A stretch of 41,357 bases of DNA, taken from IMG/VR virus record IMGVR_UViG_3300033149_002390, positions 1 through 41,357 of that record; one strand, 5' to 3'. Both the position numbers and the translations under genes were made by a program. Positions 21,532 to 29,645 of this stretch are shown piece by piece; the first letter of the stretch is position 1; every line of letters starts with the position of its first letter. The notes beneath the pieces were generated by a model. It saw nothing but the letters and a program-made list of their open reading frames with translations. It was not told the origin of the DNA and did not search any database. The DNA comes from a virus.

Positions 21532-21972
21532 ATGGCAAATTATATATCGCAATCGGATATCGAGAGTGTTTTCGGGATTGAAAACGTTAAGTATTGGTCA
21601 GACCTTGATGATAGCGGGTCTGTAGATACCGATAGGGTAGCAAAGGCGATAGAATTTGCCGAAGCAGCGATAGACGATTGGTTTCGTGATTCTGAATATG
21701 AAGTGCCAATAGTCGGCGTTGATGGCAATACACCTGCAAAGGTGGTCGATTGGGCTGCCAAATACGCTGGCTATTGGCTCTATTCTTCTCGTGGCTTGCG
21801 TGATGTTGACGATGATGATAATAAGATTAGCAGAATAAAGAGGGAAGTAGATGAGGAGATACGCTCATATTTGTCTGGTCAGCGAAGGCTGAATGCTGAA
21901 ATCAAATCGCAGATGCCAAATTCGCCTTTTATTGTCGATGAAAAGAAGCGATTTAATTCTAAATGGAATTAG
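21532..21972 (+). CDS. Head-tail adaptor (Mu gp36/DUF1320-like)
   Basis: 146 aa. The start SQSDIESVFGIENVKYWSDL (residues about 6-25) and the helix RVAKAIEFAEAAIDDWF, with DWAAKYAGYWLYSSRG later, match the DUF1320 family (Mu gp36), a head-completion protein that docks under the portal. The ribosome site is weak. It sits directly after the capsid gene, as in Mu-like phages. Confidence 0.85.
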   Translation: MANYISQSDIESVFGIENVKYWSDLDDSGSVDTDRVAKAIEFAEAAIDDWFRDSEYEVPIVGVDGNTPAKVVDWAAKYAGYWLYSSRGLRDVDDDDNKISRIKREVDEEIRSYLSGQRRLNAEIKSQMPNSPFIVDEKKRFNSKWN

Positions 21973-21982
21973 CGGAAATGAT

Positions 21983-22528
21983 ATGTTCGTGATTAAGGTT
22001 ATCAACAATTTTGCGCCTCTTAAAAAGTTTGCTCGATTATTTGCATCGGGTTCAAGTTTTAGCGGTTTCAACTCTCCGTTTCGCAATATGCTTGAACAGT
22101 GGGGTGAGCGTTATTTATCTTATGCGCAAAATCATTTCTTAAAATCTTCTCGTGGTGGTGGTGATTGGCCAGCCCTTAAGCCTGCTACTATACGGCAGCG
22201 CAGAAAAGGTAAAGGCAAAGGTAAGCCTTCAATTCTTTACGATACAGGTATGCTGTTTCGTGCTTTAACTCGTGGGCAGCGGGGAAATCGTTTTGATATT
22301 AAAGGATACTCTGTAACCGTTGGCTATGCAGGTAATTCACGGCATAGGAAGGGGAAATTAACGATTAAAGAATTGGCGGAAATTCATAATGAGGGCAAGG
22401 GACACGTTCCTAAAAGACAAATAATCATTAAGCCTGATGGGCGATTATTGCATCAAATGCGTAACGACGCAAAAAGAGCGACGCGAAGGGCTTTAGCTAA
22501 ATATTCAATAAGAGGAAAAGGATTGTAG
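21983..22528 (+). CDS. Tail-completion protein (Mu gpG/virion morphogenesis family)
   Basis: 181 aa from the ATG at 21983; an earlier in-frame start would overlap the previous gene deeply. GGDWPALKPATIRQR, SILYDTGMLFRAL and the KGHVPKRQIII strand are the signature of the Phage_tail_S family, followed by a basic helical tail (NDAKRATRRALAKY). It connects head and tail. It lies 10 bases after the DUF1320 gene. Confidence 0.85.
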   Translation: MFVIKVINNFAPLKKFARLFASGSSFSGFNSPFRNMLEQWGERYLSYAQNHFLKSSRGGGDWPALKPATIRQRRKGKGKGKPSILYDTGMLFRALTRGQRGNRFDIKGYSVTVGYAGNSRHRKGKLTIKELAEIHNEGKGHVPKRQIIIKPDGRLLHQMRNDAKRATRRALAKYSIRGKGL

Positions 22529-22532
22529 GATT

Positions 22533-23009
22533 ATGGCAGACCCTTTTACAACAATTTATAACGCATTGTGGGACTTGCTCGAAAGCGACACGGATTTTAC
22601 GTCTGCTGTAAGAACGGCTAACAGGATAAAGTTTACATCGTCTTCAAGAGATCCGAGAAAAAAGGCATTGCAGGACGCTGATGCTCCTTACGTCGAGATT
22701 GCGCCGAGCGATGGCAATGTCGAGTTTTATACAACGAGCGAGGCTCATAGATTTGAGATGCAATATGATATTCGTGTATTCACGGGCGATTTGCGGGTAA
22801 ATCAAAAGCTATATCCGCTGATATGGACAATCGTAAAGGCGTTGAGTAATGCCAATGATACGCTCAATCTTGATTATGTTCAATCAGTGCGGGTTGCGAG
22901 TCTCAATGTCGAGGAGTTCGATAAGGATTTGAACAGAGGGACTTCTGGCTGGGTTTTTGTGATTAAGGTTATGGTGCAATGTTATTTTAATCGGGCAGAT
23001 TGGTCTTAA
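22533..23009 (+). CDS. Tail terminator-like protein
   Basis: 158 aa. It starts with a helix (FTTIYNALWDLLESDTDFT), continues with strands (APYVEIAPSDG, EMQYDIRVFTGDLRV) and ends with VFVIKVMVQCYFN. Order (after gpG-like, before the tail tube) and length point to the tail terminator or head-tail joining protein. The family assignment is from shape and place only. Confidence 0.65.
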   Translation: MADPFTTIYNALWDLLESDTDFTSAVRTANRIKFTSSSRDPRKKALQDADAPYVEIAPSDGNVEFYTTSEAHRFEMQYDIRVFTGDLRVNQKLYPLIWTIVKALSNANDTLNLDYVQSVRVASLNVEEFDKDLNRGTSGWVFVIKVMVQCYFNRADWS

Positions 23010-23016
23010 TTAAAAC

Positions 23017-23025
23017 AGTATAATA
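23017..23025 (+). promoter_or_regulatory. AGTATAATA promoter-like motif
   Basis: AACAGTATAATAATTATAG lies 52 bases upstream of the tail tube gene. It is almost identical to the copy at 29112. No -35 box is visible. Confidence 0.5.
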
Positions 23026-23076
23026 ATTATAGAGTTTCGCAATTTTGGAAATAGATATTAATAGGAGAACATAAAT

Positions 23077-23466
23077 ATGGCTACTGGAGCAATATCAGGT
23101 AAGGGTGGTTCTGCTACCATTGGCGGTTCAACTGTTGAGGTCAAGCAATGGTCGCTTGAGATGAAGTATGATAATCCGGCATTTAATTCGTCAGAAACAG
23201 GCGGAAAGACTAACCGTGTTGCCGGTAATTATGACTTTTCTGGCACGATAGAAGTTATTTTGAGCGGAGGAGAAGCTCTATCTATCGGACAAGGTGATTA
23301 TGTTGCTATAGACTTAAGTTCTGCTGATGGTACTACAATTCTCGAATCTACAACTGACGGAGATTCTATTATCGACGGTATATCGTATAATGTAAATATC
23401 GAGTCCGCAGAACCGCCGTCAGCGACAATATCATTTAGTCGCGGCAGAGACCACGTTGCTACGTAA
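23077..23466 (+). CDS. Major tail tube protein
   Basis: 129 aa behind TAGGAGAAC. It is all-beta, with SGKGGSATIGGSTVEVKQWS, NRVAGNYDFSGTIEVILSGG and PPSATISFSRGRDHVAT, the pattern of siphovirus tube proteins. It has its own promoter-like motif, which suits a highly expressed protein. No sheath gene precedes it, so a non-contractile tail is likely. Confidence 0.82.
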   Translation: MATGAISGKGGSATIGGSTVEVKQWSLEMKYDNPAFNSSETGGKTNRVAGNYDFSGTIEVILSGGEALSIGQGDYVAIDLSSADGTTILESTTDGDSIIDGISYNVNIESAEPPSATISFSRGRDHVAT

Positions 23467-23488
23467 TATTTATTTTTAAGGAGCTTTT

Positions 23489-23941
23489 ATGGCTAATTTA
23501 CCGCAATTGACGCAAGCTAAAGGACAATTCAAGACGAAAGATGGTTTGGTTGTTAGAATTCGCCCCTTAACGATGAAAAGTTTGGGGGCGATATTGCAAT
23601 CATATGTTGCATCGCTTAAGGAGCAGGCGAAGGAGATTATTGAATTTTCCGGGCTTTCGGGACAAGAAAAGGTTCAGCTCTGGCGTGATGTAATCAAAGA
23701 GGCAAGCTCTGCTAATTTGATTGACAATCCGGACATATTTACATCGCCTGCTGGTCTTGAAGCTATGATAAGTGAATCAGTTGAGCTTCCGGCAGAAATG
23801 AGCTTTGATGACTTCAAGAACAGATTGGAATTATCTGAAATTGCCGAGCTTGGTAGTGAGATTGCGTCTTTGTCTGGGTTAGTCGATACGGGTAATAGCA
23901 ACATCCCTTTTCAGGGGACAAAGAAGTCAAAGACACCGTGA
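23489..23941 (+). CDS. Tail assembly chaperone (lambda G-like)
   Basis: 150 aa behind AAGGAG. It starts with LPQLTQAKGQFKTKDGL and is mostly helical. The place between the tube and tape measure genes is that of the tail chaperone. A canonical slippery heptamer near its end allows a longer product with the next frame (see 23905-23911). The chaperone binds the tape measure protein during tail growth. Confidence 0.78.
   Translation: MANLPQLTQAKGQFKTKDGLVVRIRPLTMKSLGAILQSYVASLKEQAKEIIEFSGLSGQEKVQLWRDVIKEASSANLIDNPDIFTSPAGLEAMISESVELPAEMSFDDFKNRLELSEIAELGSEIASLSGLVDTGNSNIPFQGTKKSKTP
23905..23911 (+). promoter_or_regulatory. -1 ribosomal frameshift site CCCTTTT
   Basis: In the zero frame this reads C_CCT_TTT, a perfect X_XXY_YYZ heptamer. 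After a -1 slip, TCA GGG GAC and onward are open to the stop at 24156, giving a fusion of about 222 aa, the lambda G-GT arrangement. Confidence 0.75.
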
Positions 23942-24156
23942 AAGATAAAGTGAATTGGTCTGATGTATATATGGTTTTATCGCAATTATACGGCTGGACG
24001 CCTGCGGAAATAAATCAATTAACGTTACCGCAGGTTTTAGCTTATATAGAAGGTATTAAAGGCGATAGCAGTGATAGTGCGGTTAAAACAATATATGTTA
24101 GAAGTTTTAAGGACGTGATGAAACTTTACAAGCAGGATATGGCTAAAAAAGGATAA
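23938..24156 (+). CDS. Second tail chaperone frame (lambda T-like)
   Basis: This frame encodes a helical segment with KVNWSDVYMVLSQLYGWT and LTLPQVLAYIEGIKG, a pattern found in tail chaperone second domains. It lies in the -1 frame relative to the upstream gene and overlaps its stop (GTGA). It is most likely made as the C-terminal part of a frameshift fusion starting at 23489. A free product from the GTG at 23938 would be 72 aa, but no good ribosome site precedes it. Confidence 0.75.
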   Translation: MKDKVNWSDVYMVLSQLYGWTPAEINQLTLPQVLAYIEGIKGDSSDSAVKTIYVRSFKDVMKLYKQDMAKKG

Positions 24157-24163
24157 CGAATAA

Positions 24164-25894
24164 ATGGCGTATGTATTAGGCGAAAGTTTTATAACCTTTA
24201 ATGCAAAAACGAGCAAGCTTCATTCTGCCTTGCAATCTATAACAACAGGGATAAAAAAGAAGCTTAGGCTTGTGGTTGGCGCTGTTGGCGCTGCTGCTAC
24301 TAAGATTCGTCCTGCCTTGCAATCTATAACAGCAGGAGTAAAGAAGGTTGGGCTTGTTGTTGGCGCTGCTGGCACTGCTGCTATTTATGCTGGAATAAAG
24401 TTTGTAAAGATGGCAAGCGATGTCGAGGAAACGTCAGCTAAATTCAAGACTGTGTTTAAGGAGCAATCGAAAGCTGTAGAGGCTTTCGCTGTATCATTAT
24501 CAAAATCTATCGGTGGCAGCAGATACGAATTTATGCGTTTCCTTGCATCAATGCAAGATACGTTTGTCCCTTTAGGTTTCGCTCGTGATAAATCGGCTGA
24601 GCTGTCAAAGGCTGTTGTTCAGTTAGGAATGGACTTAGCGAGCTTTAATAACGTTGCGAGAGGCGATGCTTTGCGTGATTTGCAATCTGCTTTGGTTGGC
24701 AACCACGAGACTGTGCGCAAGTATGGAATTATTATTACCGAAGCTGCCCTGAATCAAGAATTATTGAATATGGGCTTTAAGGGTGGTACTCGCGCAGCTA
24801 CGGAGCAGCAAAAGGTAATGGCGCGCTTGAGTATAATAATGAAAAGCTCGACTGATGCACAAGGCGATGCTATTCGGACATCAAAATCATTTGCAAACCA
24901 GTTTAGGGCGTTCAAGGGTGAGCTTTACGATTTAGCCGTGAGTATCGGAAAAACATTGCTGCCTACTGCAAAGAAGATTGTTTCCGTGTTTCGTAACCTT
25001 GTCAGCGGATTTGGGAATTTCGTATCGACTCATTCTGAGCAAATAGCTCAAATAGTAAGTAACATTGTTGCGGTGATTGGTGGCGTGTTCGTAAGTATAG
25101 GCGAATATTTAAGCTCATTCTACAACAGCGCAAAAAAAGCTACCAGTGGATTAGGCACGCTGTCCATTATGGCACAAACATTTGTTACCGCAGGGAATCT
25201 CGTAAGAGGCACGCTCTATGCTATTGCTACTGCTATAGCTGCTGTTGTTGGTGGCGTTTTTATGCTTGTGAATGCACTGAAGAGTGGTATCAATATGCTG
25301 GTAAATTGGGCGACGGGTAACCGCAAAGCAAACGAATCGCTTACCAGAGAATTAAAAGAAAACTGGCTCACATATAAAAACCTAATTAAAGACCTTGCAA
25401 AAGAAACAAAGAACAGCTTCGAAAACGCTTTTAGCAACGTCAATGAGCAATCTGACAGCTTGATTGATAAGCTCACAGCGAATATCAATAAGTTCAAAGA
25501 TAAATTCAATGATGCGTTTAAGGATACGGGTAAAAATGCAAAGAATACGTTCAAGGATATGAAAAATCTGTTCGGGAAAGATTTTCTTGCCGGTCTTGCT
25601 GGTGGCAAGCAAAAGCCAGCTGCTATGCCGAAGATTGATGTTAGTAAATCTGCAGCTGGTATAAGTTTAGCCTCACTCGAAAGCGTTTGGAGCAAAATCC
25701 AAACATCAATTAAAGAGCCGAAAGAGAACAAGGCTAAAGACGCACAAATAAAATCAGAGCAGCATTTAGCGAAAGTGAAAGAGGACGAAATTAAGCAGTC
25801 ATCTCTTCTTGAGCGTTTGACAAAAGAGCAAATACCAGATTTGATTAACGCCGTTAAGCAATCTAATGCGCGTGTTGCGGTTGTTGGGAGATAG
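24164..25894 (+). CDS. Tape measure protein
   Basis: 576 aa, long and largely helical. The N-terminus holds an internal duplication (LQSITTGIKKK..LVVGAVG and LQSITAGVKK..LVVGAAG, residues about 23-40 and 51-68). Residues about 80-260 match the minor tail protein core (SKSIGGSRYEFMRFLASMQD, QLGMDLASFNNVARGDALRD, ALVGNHETVRKYGI). Hydrophobic segments around 280-375 may cross the host membrane during DNA entry. The length suggests a short-to-medium tail. It follows the chaperones, as expected. Confidence 0.92.
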   Translation: MAYVLGESFITFNAKTSKLHSALQSITTGIKKKLRLVVGAVGAAATKIRPALQSITAGVKKVGLVVGAAGTAAIYAGIKFVKMASDVEETSAKFKTVFKEQSKAVEAFAVSLSKSIGGSRYEFMRFLASMQDTFVPLGFARDKSAELSKAVVQLGMDLASFNNVARGDALRDLQSALVGNHETVRKYGIIITEAALNQELLNMGFKGGTRAATEQQKVMARLSIIMKSSTDAQGDAIRTSKSFANQFRAFKGELYDLAVSIGKTLLPTAKKIVSVFRNLVSGFGNFVSTHSEQIAQIVSNIVAVIGGVFVSIGEYLSSFYNSAKKATSGLGTLSIMAQTFVTAGNLVRGTLYAIATAIAAVVGGVFMLVNALKSGINMLVNWATGNRKANESLTRELKENWLTYKNLIKDLAKETKNSFENAFSNVNEQSDSLIDKLTANINKFKDKFNDAFKDTGKNAKNTFKDMKNLFGKDFLAGLAGGKQKPAAMPKIDVSKSAAGISLASLESVWSKIQTSIKEPKENKAKDAQIKSEQHLAKVKEDEIKQSSLLERLTKEQIPDLINAVKQSNARVAVVGR

Positions 25895-25896
25895 TA

Positions 25897-26817
25897 ATGG
25901 CTGGAATCGTAAAAGTAAATCCGAGCGGTTTTGATTACGAAGAAATTGATATTCGTTGCGAATATCAAACTAACGGATTAACCGGCGTTCGTAAATTTAA
26001 GTGTAAATGGTCGGACGCGAAAGAATTGGCTAAAGCGTTTCTCGGCAGAATGTCTTATTATCCACCTTGCAAGTTCCCGTATGATTGGCGTGCTTTTGCT
26101 ACACGTGCGAGTATTGAACCGTTGGGAAAGGGCAAAGTCAACGAAAATATACAGGAATGGGATACTAATAGTGGCAGAATTGAATATGATTATGCTCTTG
26201 TAACTGTTTATTATGAGACACATCACGGGCGACTTGTTCACCCTGACGATACAACTACAGATATATCTCCGCAAACTGGTAATCCGCTAAAGGACAACGA
26301 AAACCAAGAGTCAACGATAAGGATTACGTATGATGTGTCGCCTTCGGTTGAGGCGCTGAATATACCATCTAATAAATTATACTGGGATAATCAGCAGCAA
26401 AATGCGCTTGGTACAGATGAAATCCCGATGATGGTTATTTATAATTGTGAGTTTGTTGTCGAGGTTTCGGGCGCAAAGAAAATTCCTACATACTGTTTGT
26501 CGAATTGGGGGAAAGTAAATAATGGTGCTGTATATTGGCAATGGAGTTCTGATTCTGCTTGGATATTGGCAGCTGGTACTCTGATGCTCGGTGCTCCTCA
26601 CGTAGCGATGGAATTTTCCGAAGGCGATGCAGGCTGGACATACACGGTTAGGTTAAGGGCTTTGTATAAATCGAGCGGATGGAATAAATTTTATAAATCT
26701 GGTAATCAAGCTCCGCAAATAATTTACGATGATAGCGGTTCGCAATTTAAGCCTTACGAAGAAATTTCGTTTGATTCTACTTGGTGGCATAAGCTGGACG
26801 CTGATGATTTCAGGTAG
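25897..26817 (+). CDS. Tail-tip/baseplate protein, unknown
   Basis: 306 aa, beginning 2 bases after the tape measure stop. Beta-rich with many Trp and Tyr (YALVTVYYETHHGRLVH, WQWSSDSAWILAAGTLMLG, PHVAMEFSEGDAGWTYTVRL). The position fits a distal tail or hub component. The family is not recognised. Confidence 0.6.
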   Translation: MAGIVKVNPSGFDYEEIDIRCEYQTNGLTGVRKFKCKWSDAKELAKAFLGRMSYYPPCKFPYDWRAFATRASIEPLGKGKVNENIQEWDTNSGRIEYDYALVTVYYETHHGRLVHPDDTTTDISPQTGNPLKDNENQESTIRITYDVSPSVEALNIPSNKLYWDNQQQNALGTDEIPMMVIYNCEFVVEVSGAKKIPTYCLSNWGKVNNGAVYWQWSSDSAWILAAGTLMLGAPHVAMEFSEGDAGWTYTVRLRALYKSSGWNKFYKSGNQAPQIIYDDSGSQFKPYEEISFDSTWWHKLDADDFR

Positions 26818-26829
26818 ATTAGGGTTATT

Positions 26830-27282
26830 ATGGACTGGAAACCGTTAATACCGAACAGAAGCATTGTATCTGCGAGGCAATTTAATCAGCTTGGCAGGCA
26901 GACAGCGTCGATAAGCAAATCCGCTGTTATCGGTTCTGGTGCGATTGCTTCGAGCGCTGGTATTTCGGCACGCCCGCCAGTAATAGCCTCAAGGGGCGGA
27001 TATGTTGTTCCCGCTGTTGTTGTGGACGTAGATGTAAACTATCCGCATTCTCATTTGTATCAAGTCAAGCTATTAGACGGTACTGAAACGGTTGTAGGGA
27101 CAACAGGTGATACATCGGATTGGTTAAGCGTATTGATGGATTATTGCTCACAAATCAGGTATGCTCCGTTATCTGTTGACTCTTATTGTGTCGCAGTAAA
27201 AGGAGTTGTGGACGGGCAAGAGCAATGGCTTGGAATTTTGAGACCTGAAGCTCCGTTAGCGATAGCTTGCTATTGTTCGTAG
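26830..27282 (+). CDS. Tail-associated protein, unknown (150 aa)
   Basis: 150 aa. A Ser/Ala/Gly-rich N-terminal third (SKSAVIGSGAIASSAGISAR) is followed by a small beta domain (AVVVDVDVNYPHSHLYQVKL, DGTETVVGTTGD) ending in Cys-Tyr-Cys-Ser. It lies between two tail proteins with short spacers. The beta domain resembles the small barrel domains of tail-tip proteins, but no family is assigned. Confidence 0.55.
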   Translation: MDWKPLIPNRSIVSARQFNQLGRQTASISKSAVIGSGAIASSAGISARPPVIASRGGYVVPAVVVDVDVNYPHSHLYQVKLLDGTETVVGTTGDTSDWLSVLMDYCSQIRYAPLSVDSYCVAVKGVVDGQEQWLGILRPEAPLAIACYCS

Positions 27283-27292
27283 GAAAACAAAT

Positions 27293-28744
27293 ATGAGCTA
27301 TATGGAAAGTTACGAAAAAGACTTAATTCAAGAACTTGACCTCGTGTATGGTGGGAGCTGTGGAGGGTCTGGTGAACTACAGCAGGCTAATTGGTATTTA
27401 TATAGATGTGATAATTTGCAACCAGATGAAGTCGCTTATAGACTCAAAAAGGGTGTCCGACATCTCCCGCCTTGTTGTGAAGAATGCTTTCCTGAAGAAG
27501 CTAAATTGGATTGTTGCGATACGCCTCTTGCGTTTGAATATGAGGAAATAGAAGACCCTCTTTACCCACCGATTTTGTGGGAAGTTTTAAGAGCAAAAGT
27601 TATTTCTTGTGAAGTACTTGAGGTTACAAAGAACTATACAACGAATTGGACGCATTATTGCTATGATTGTAACGGAAATCATTGTCCAGATAGTTGGACG
27701 ACAGATGATTTGTTTTCTTGGCTAAATGCAGGCTTAACAGAAGACCAAAATCGTAATATATACGTGGGCAGTCATTGTTGGGTAAGTTGGTATAATTGTG
27801 AATGGGGAGATTATGTATCTCAATGTTCTTATGCTGATTGCCGGTTTTATAATAGTAAAACTTGTAAAATTTATATAGCGACGTGCGGAACAATGGAAGA
27901 GGATTGTATAAAGGTAGGAGTCGTTTGGACTCCATCTATTTTTGTAGCAAGCGTAGATACAAATTATCCGGAAGATGATTGTTTCTTATGGGTTACATTA
28001 CCGACTGAGTATCACAAGTGTAATATTTGTAGTTTAACTGGAAATCCTTATGAGAACTCTTATGTTTGTTTGCGTCCAGAGGAATTGACTAAACCGATAG
28101 AAATAGAAACTTATGGTAGTTTGATTGAAACTGATTATAACGGTTCTAATAGGAGCGTAGGCAGTTATAGAGTTAAAGTTACGGTTCAGATAGAAACTCC
28201 TTCTGATTATGGGCAGATAAAATATGTCGATATTACAAATGTAAATTTTCCAACGAATGAAGACTATTATTGTTCTTGGTCTCCGAGAGAGCAGATAATA
28301 GCTGCAATGAATGACGCTAATAGCAGAATTAGTGGCGGATATGAGGTCAGACTTATATCTTCGACTTGCGGAGAGAGCTGCTCTCTTGCGTCTCCATTAT
28401 TTCCTATCCCCGGTTATAATGGATGGTTTTATAGTTTTGGATGGAACGGGGGTACAACTGTTGATGGAAATGATGCGTCAATTTTGACAATGTATGTTCA
28501 CGATTATTCCAACTACTATAAGATGTGCTATGAAGGTATCTATTCAGAGTGTTATTGGAATAGCTATGAAGTTTTTAACGGTTATGTTTCTGGGCATTGC
28601 AATGGCGGAACATTTTCAAATAACAATCTCGATGATTACACTTGCGAGGATGGTCAGAATTGCGGGGGCTGTATATCGGCTTCTGTAAATATATGTCGTG
28701 GTGGATTGCGCAGCGGAACAATTACTTGTAGTTTAGCGACATAG
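27293..28744 (+). CDS. Extremely cysteine-rich tail protein
   Basis: 483 aa containing 33 Cys (about 7%), spread over the whole length, often as CC, CxxC or CxxxC (PPCCEECF, LDCCDTP, YCYDCNGNHC, HKCNICS, CEDGQNCGGC). Trp, Tyr and Asn are also frequent, and Lys is scarce in the second half. There is no signal peptide. It looks like a disulphide- or metal-stabilised extracellular fibre or tip protein. It is flanked by a tail gene and a zinc-finger-like gene. The family is not recognised. Confidence 0.65.
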   Translation: MSYMESYEKDLIQELDLVYGGSCGGSGELQQANWYLYRCDNLQPDEVAYRLKKGVRHLPPCCEECFPEEAKLDCCDTPLAFEYEEIEDPLYPPILWEVLRAKVISCEVLEVTKNYTTNWTHYCYDCNGNHCPDSWTTDDLFSWLNAGLTEDQNRNIYVGSHCWVSWYNCEWGDYVSQCSYADCRFYNSKTCKIYIATCGTMEEDCIKVGVVWTPSIFVASVDTNYPEDDCFLWVTLPTEYHKCNICSLTGNPYENSYVCLRPEELTKPIEIETYGSLIETDYNGSNRSVGSYRVKVTVQIETPSDYGQIKYVDITNVNFPTNEDYYCSWSPREQIIAAMNDANSRISGGYEVRLISSTCGESCSLASPLFPIPGYNGWFYSFGWNGGTTVDGNDASILTMYVHDYSNYYKMCYEGIYSECYWNSYEVFNGYVSGHCNGGTFSNNNLDDYTCEDGQNCGGCISASVNICRGGLRSGTITCSLAT

Positions 28745-28755
28745 AGGTGAGAGAG

Positions 28756-29103
28756 ATGATAAATATTCACCATATTGTTCATCAGATGGCTTCTCGCAGA
28801 AAGAGTGGAGATGAAAGGATTATTGCGTCCGCCTCCAAGATAAACACAGAGCTTGTTAAGCAATGCCTCGAAATCTGCCGTCAATGCGAATGGTATCGAC
28901 CTGAAAAATTGACTGCGGAAAATTCCGACGCGCCGATGCCTGTTCGTGTTGTCGGCAATGCGATTTATTCATTCTTTAAGAGCTTGGGTGTTGAGCCGTT
29001 TAGGTGCGGTAAATGCGGTTGTTTTGGCTCGCTGAAAGCAAAGCTATTACGTGGTAAAGGATGCCCACTTAAAAAGTGGCCGGGGGATAAAGAGCAAGAG
29101 TAA
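28756..29103 (+). CDS. Zinc-binding protein in the tail region
   Basis: 115 aa from the ATG at 28756 with GAGGTG just upstream. The N-terminal half is helical; CLEICRQCEW and FRCGKCGCFGSLKAKLL with a final GKGCPLKKW supply seven Cys able to hold one or two zinc ions. Similar Cys-rich proteins sit beside tail genes in other phages. It may assist folding or be a minor tip component. Confidence 0.65.
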   Translation: MINIHHIVHQMASRRKSGDERIIASASKINTELVKQCLEICRQCEWYRPEKLTAENSDAPMPVRVVGNAIYSFFKSLGVEPFRCGKCGCFGSLKAKLLRGKGCPLKKWPGDKEQE

Positions 29104-29111
29104 TTATAAAC

Positions 29112-29120
29112 AGTATAATA
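29112..29120 (+). promoter_or_regulatory. AGTATAATA promoter-like motif
   Basis: AACAGTATAATATTATATAG lies only 17 bases before the ATG at 29137, so its transcript would have a leader of about 10 nt with a poor ribosome site. No -35 box is visible. Confidence 0.5.
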
Positions 29121-29136
29121 TTATATAGAAACGGCT

Positions 29137-29637
29137 ATGATTATAAGTTTGATACAAAATCATAATAACGAATACGGCTTGCAGGTCAAGCTGCAATATA
29201 ATAGCGGTGAGACTTGCGAGGTAAGCCAACGCGATTATGGTAATTGGAAAGAATACTGGGACGGCGCTAAAAGTAAGATTGGTTTCGGTTTAGGGAATTT
29301 TGGGGAAAAGAGTTTTGGCTGGAGCGGGTTCGGTTTTGAAAATGCGGATTATGGCGAAGGCTTTGGAATTGCGTGTTATCAGGCTTTAGATGGTTTAGGT
29401 TTCGGATATGGCAATTTCGGTATCGCAGCGAAAGATATTAGCTGGGATTTTGGCAAGACGAGCGATATGGGTATTCCTGAAGGAACGTATAGCTTTAAGA
29501 TTGCCTATAAAGACGTGGCAGGCAATATTAGCTACGGGTCTTGCTTTACTCGATTCGTATGCAAGACACCGCAAGCTGTTAGTAATTTGACTATTACGGA
29601 CATTACAGGGCAAACTATTACATTAAGTTGGAGTTAA
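29137..29637 (+). CDS. Gly/Phe-rich tail protein
   Basis: 166 aa. A central low-complexity stretch repeats Gly-Phe-Gly units (IGFGLGNFGEKSFGWSGFGF, then GLGFGYGNFG). The C-terminal 60 residues are Ig- or FnIII-like strands (GTYSFKIAYKDVAGNISYGS, ISLTITDIT-type end). It probably belongs to the tail fibre set and lies just after a promoter-like motif. Confidence 0.6.
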   Translation: MIISLIQNHNNEYGLQVKLQYNSGETCEVSQRDYGNWKEYWDGAKSKIGFGLGNFGEKSFGWSGFGFENADYGEGFGIACYQALDGLGFGYGNFGIAAKDISWDFGKTSDMGIPEGTYSFKIAYKDVAGNISYGSCFTRFVCKTPQAVSNLTITDITGQTITLSWS

Positions 29638-29645
29638 ATAGAGTT

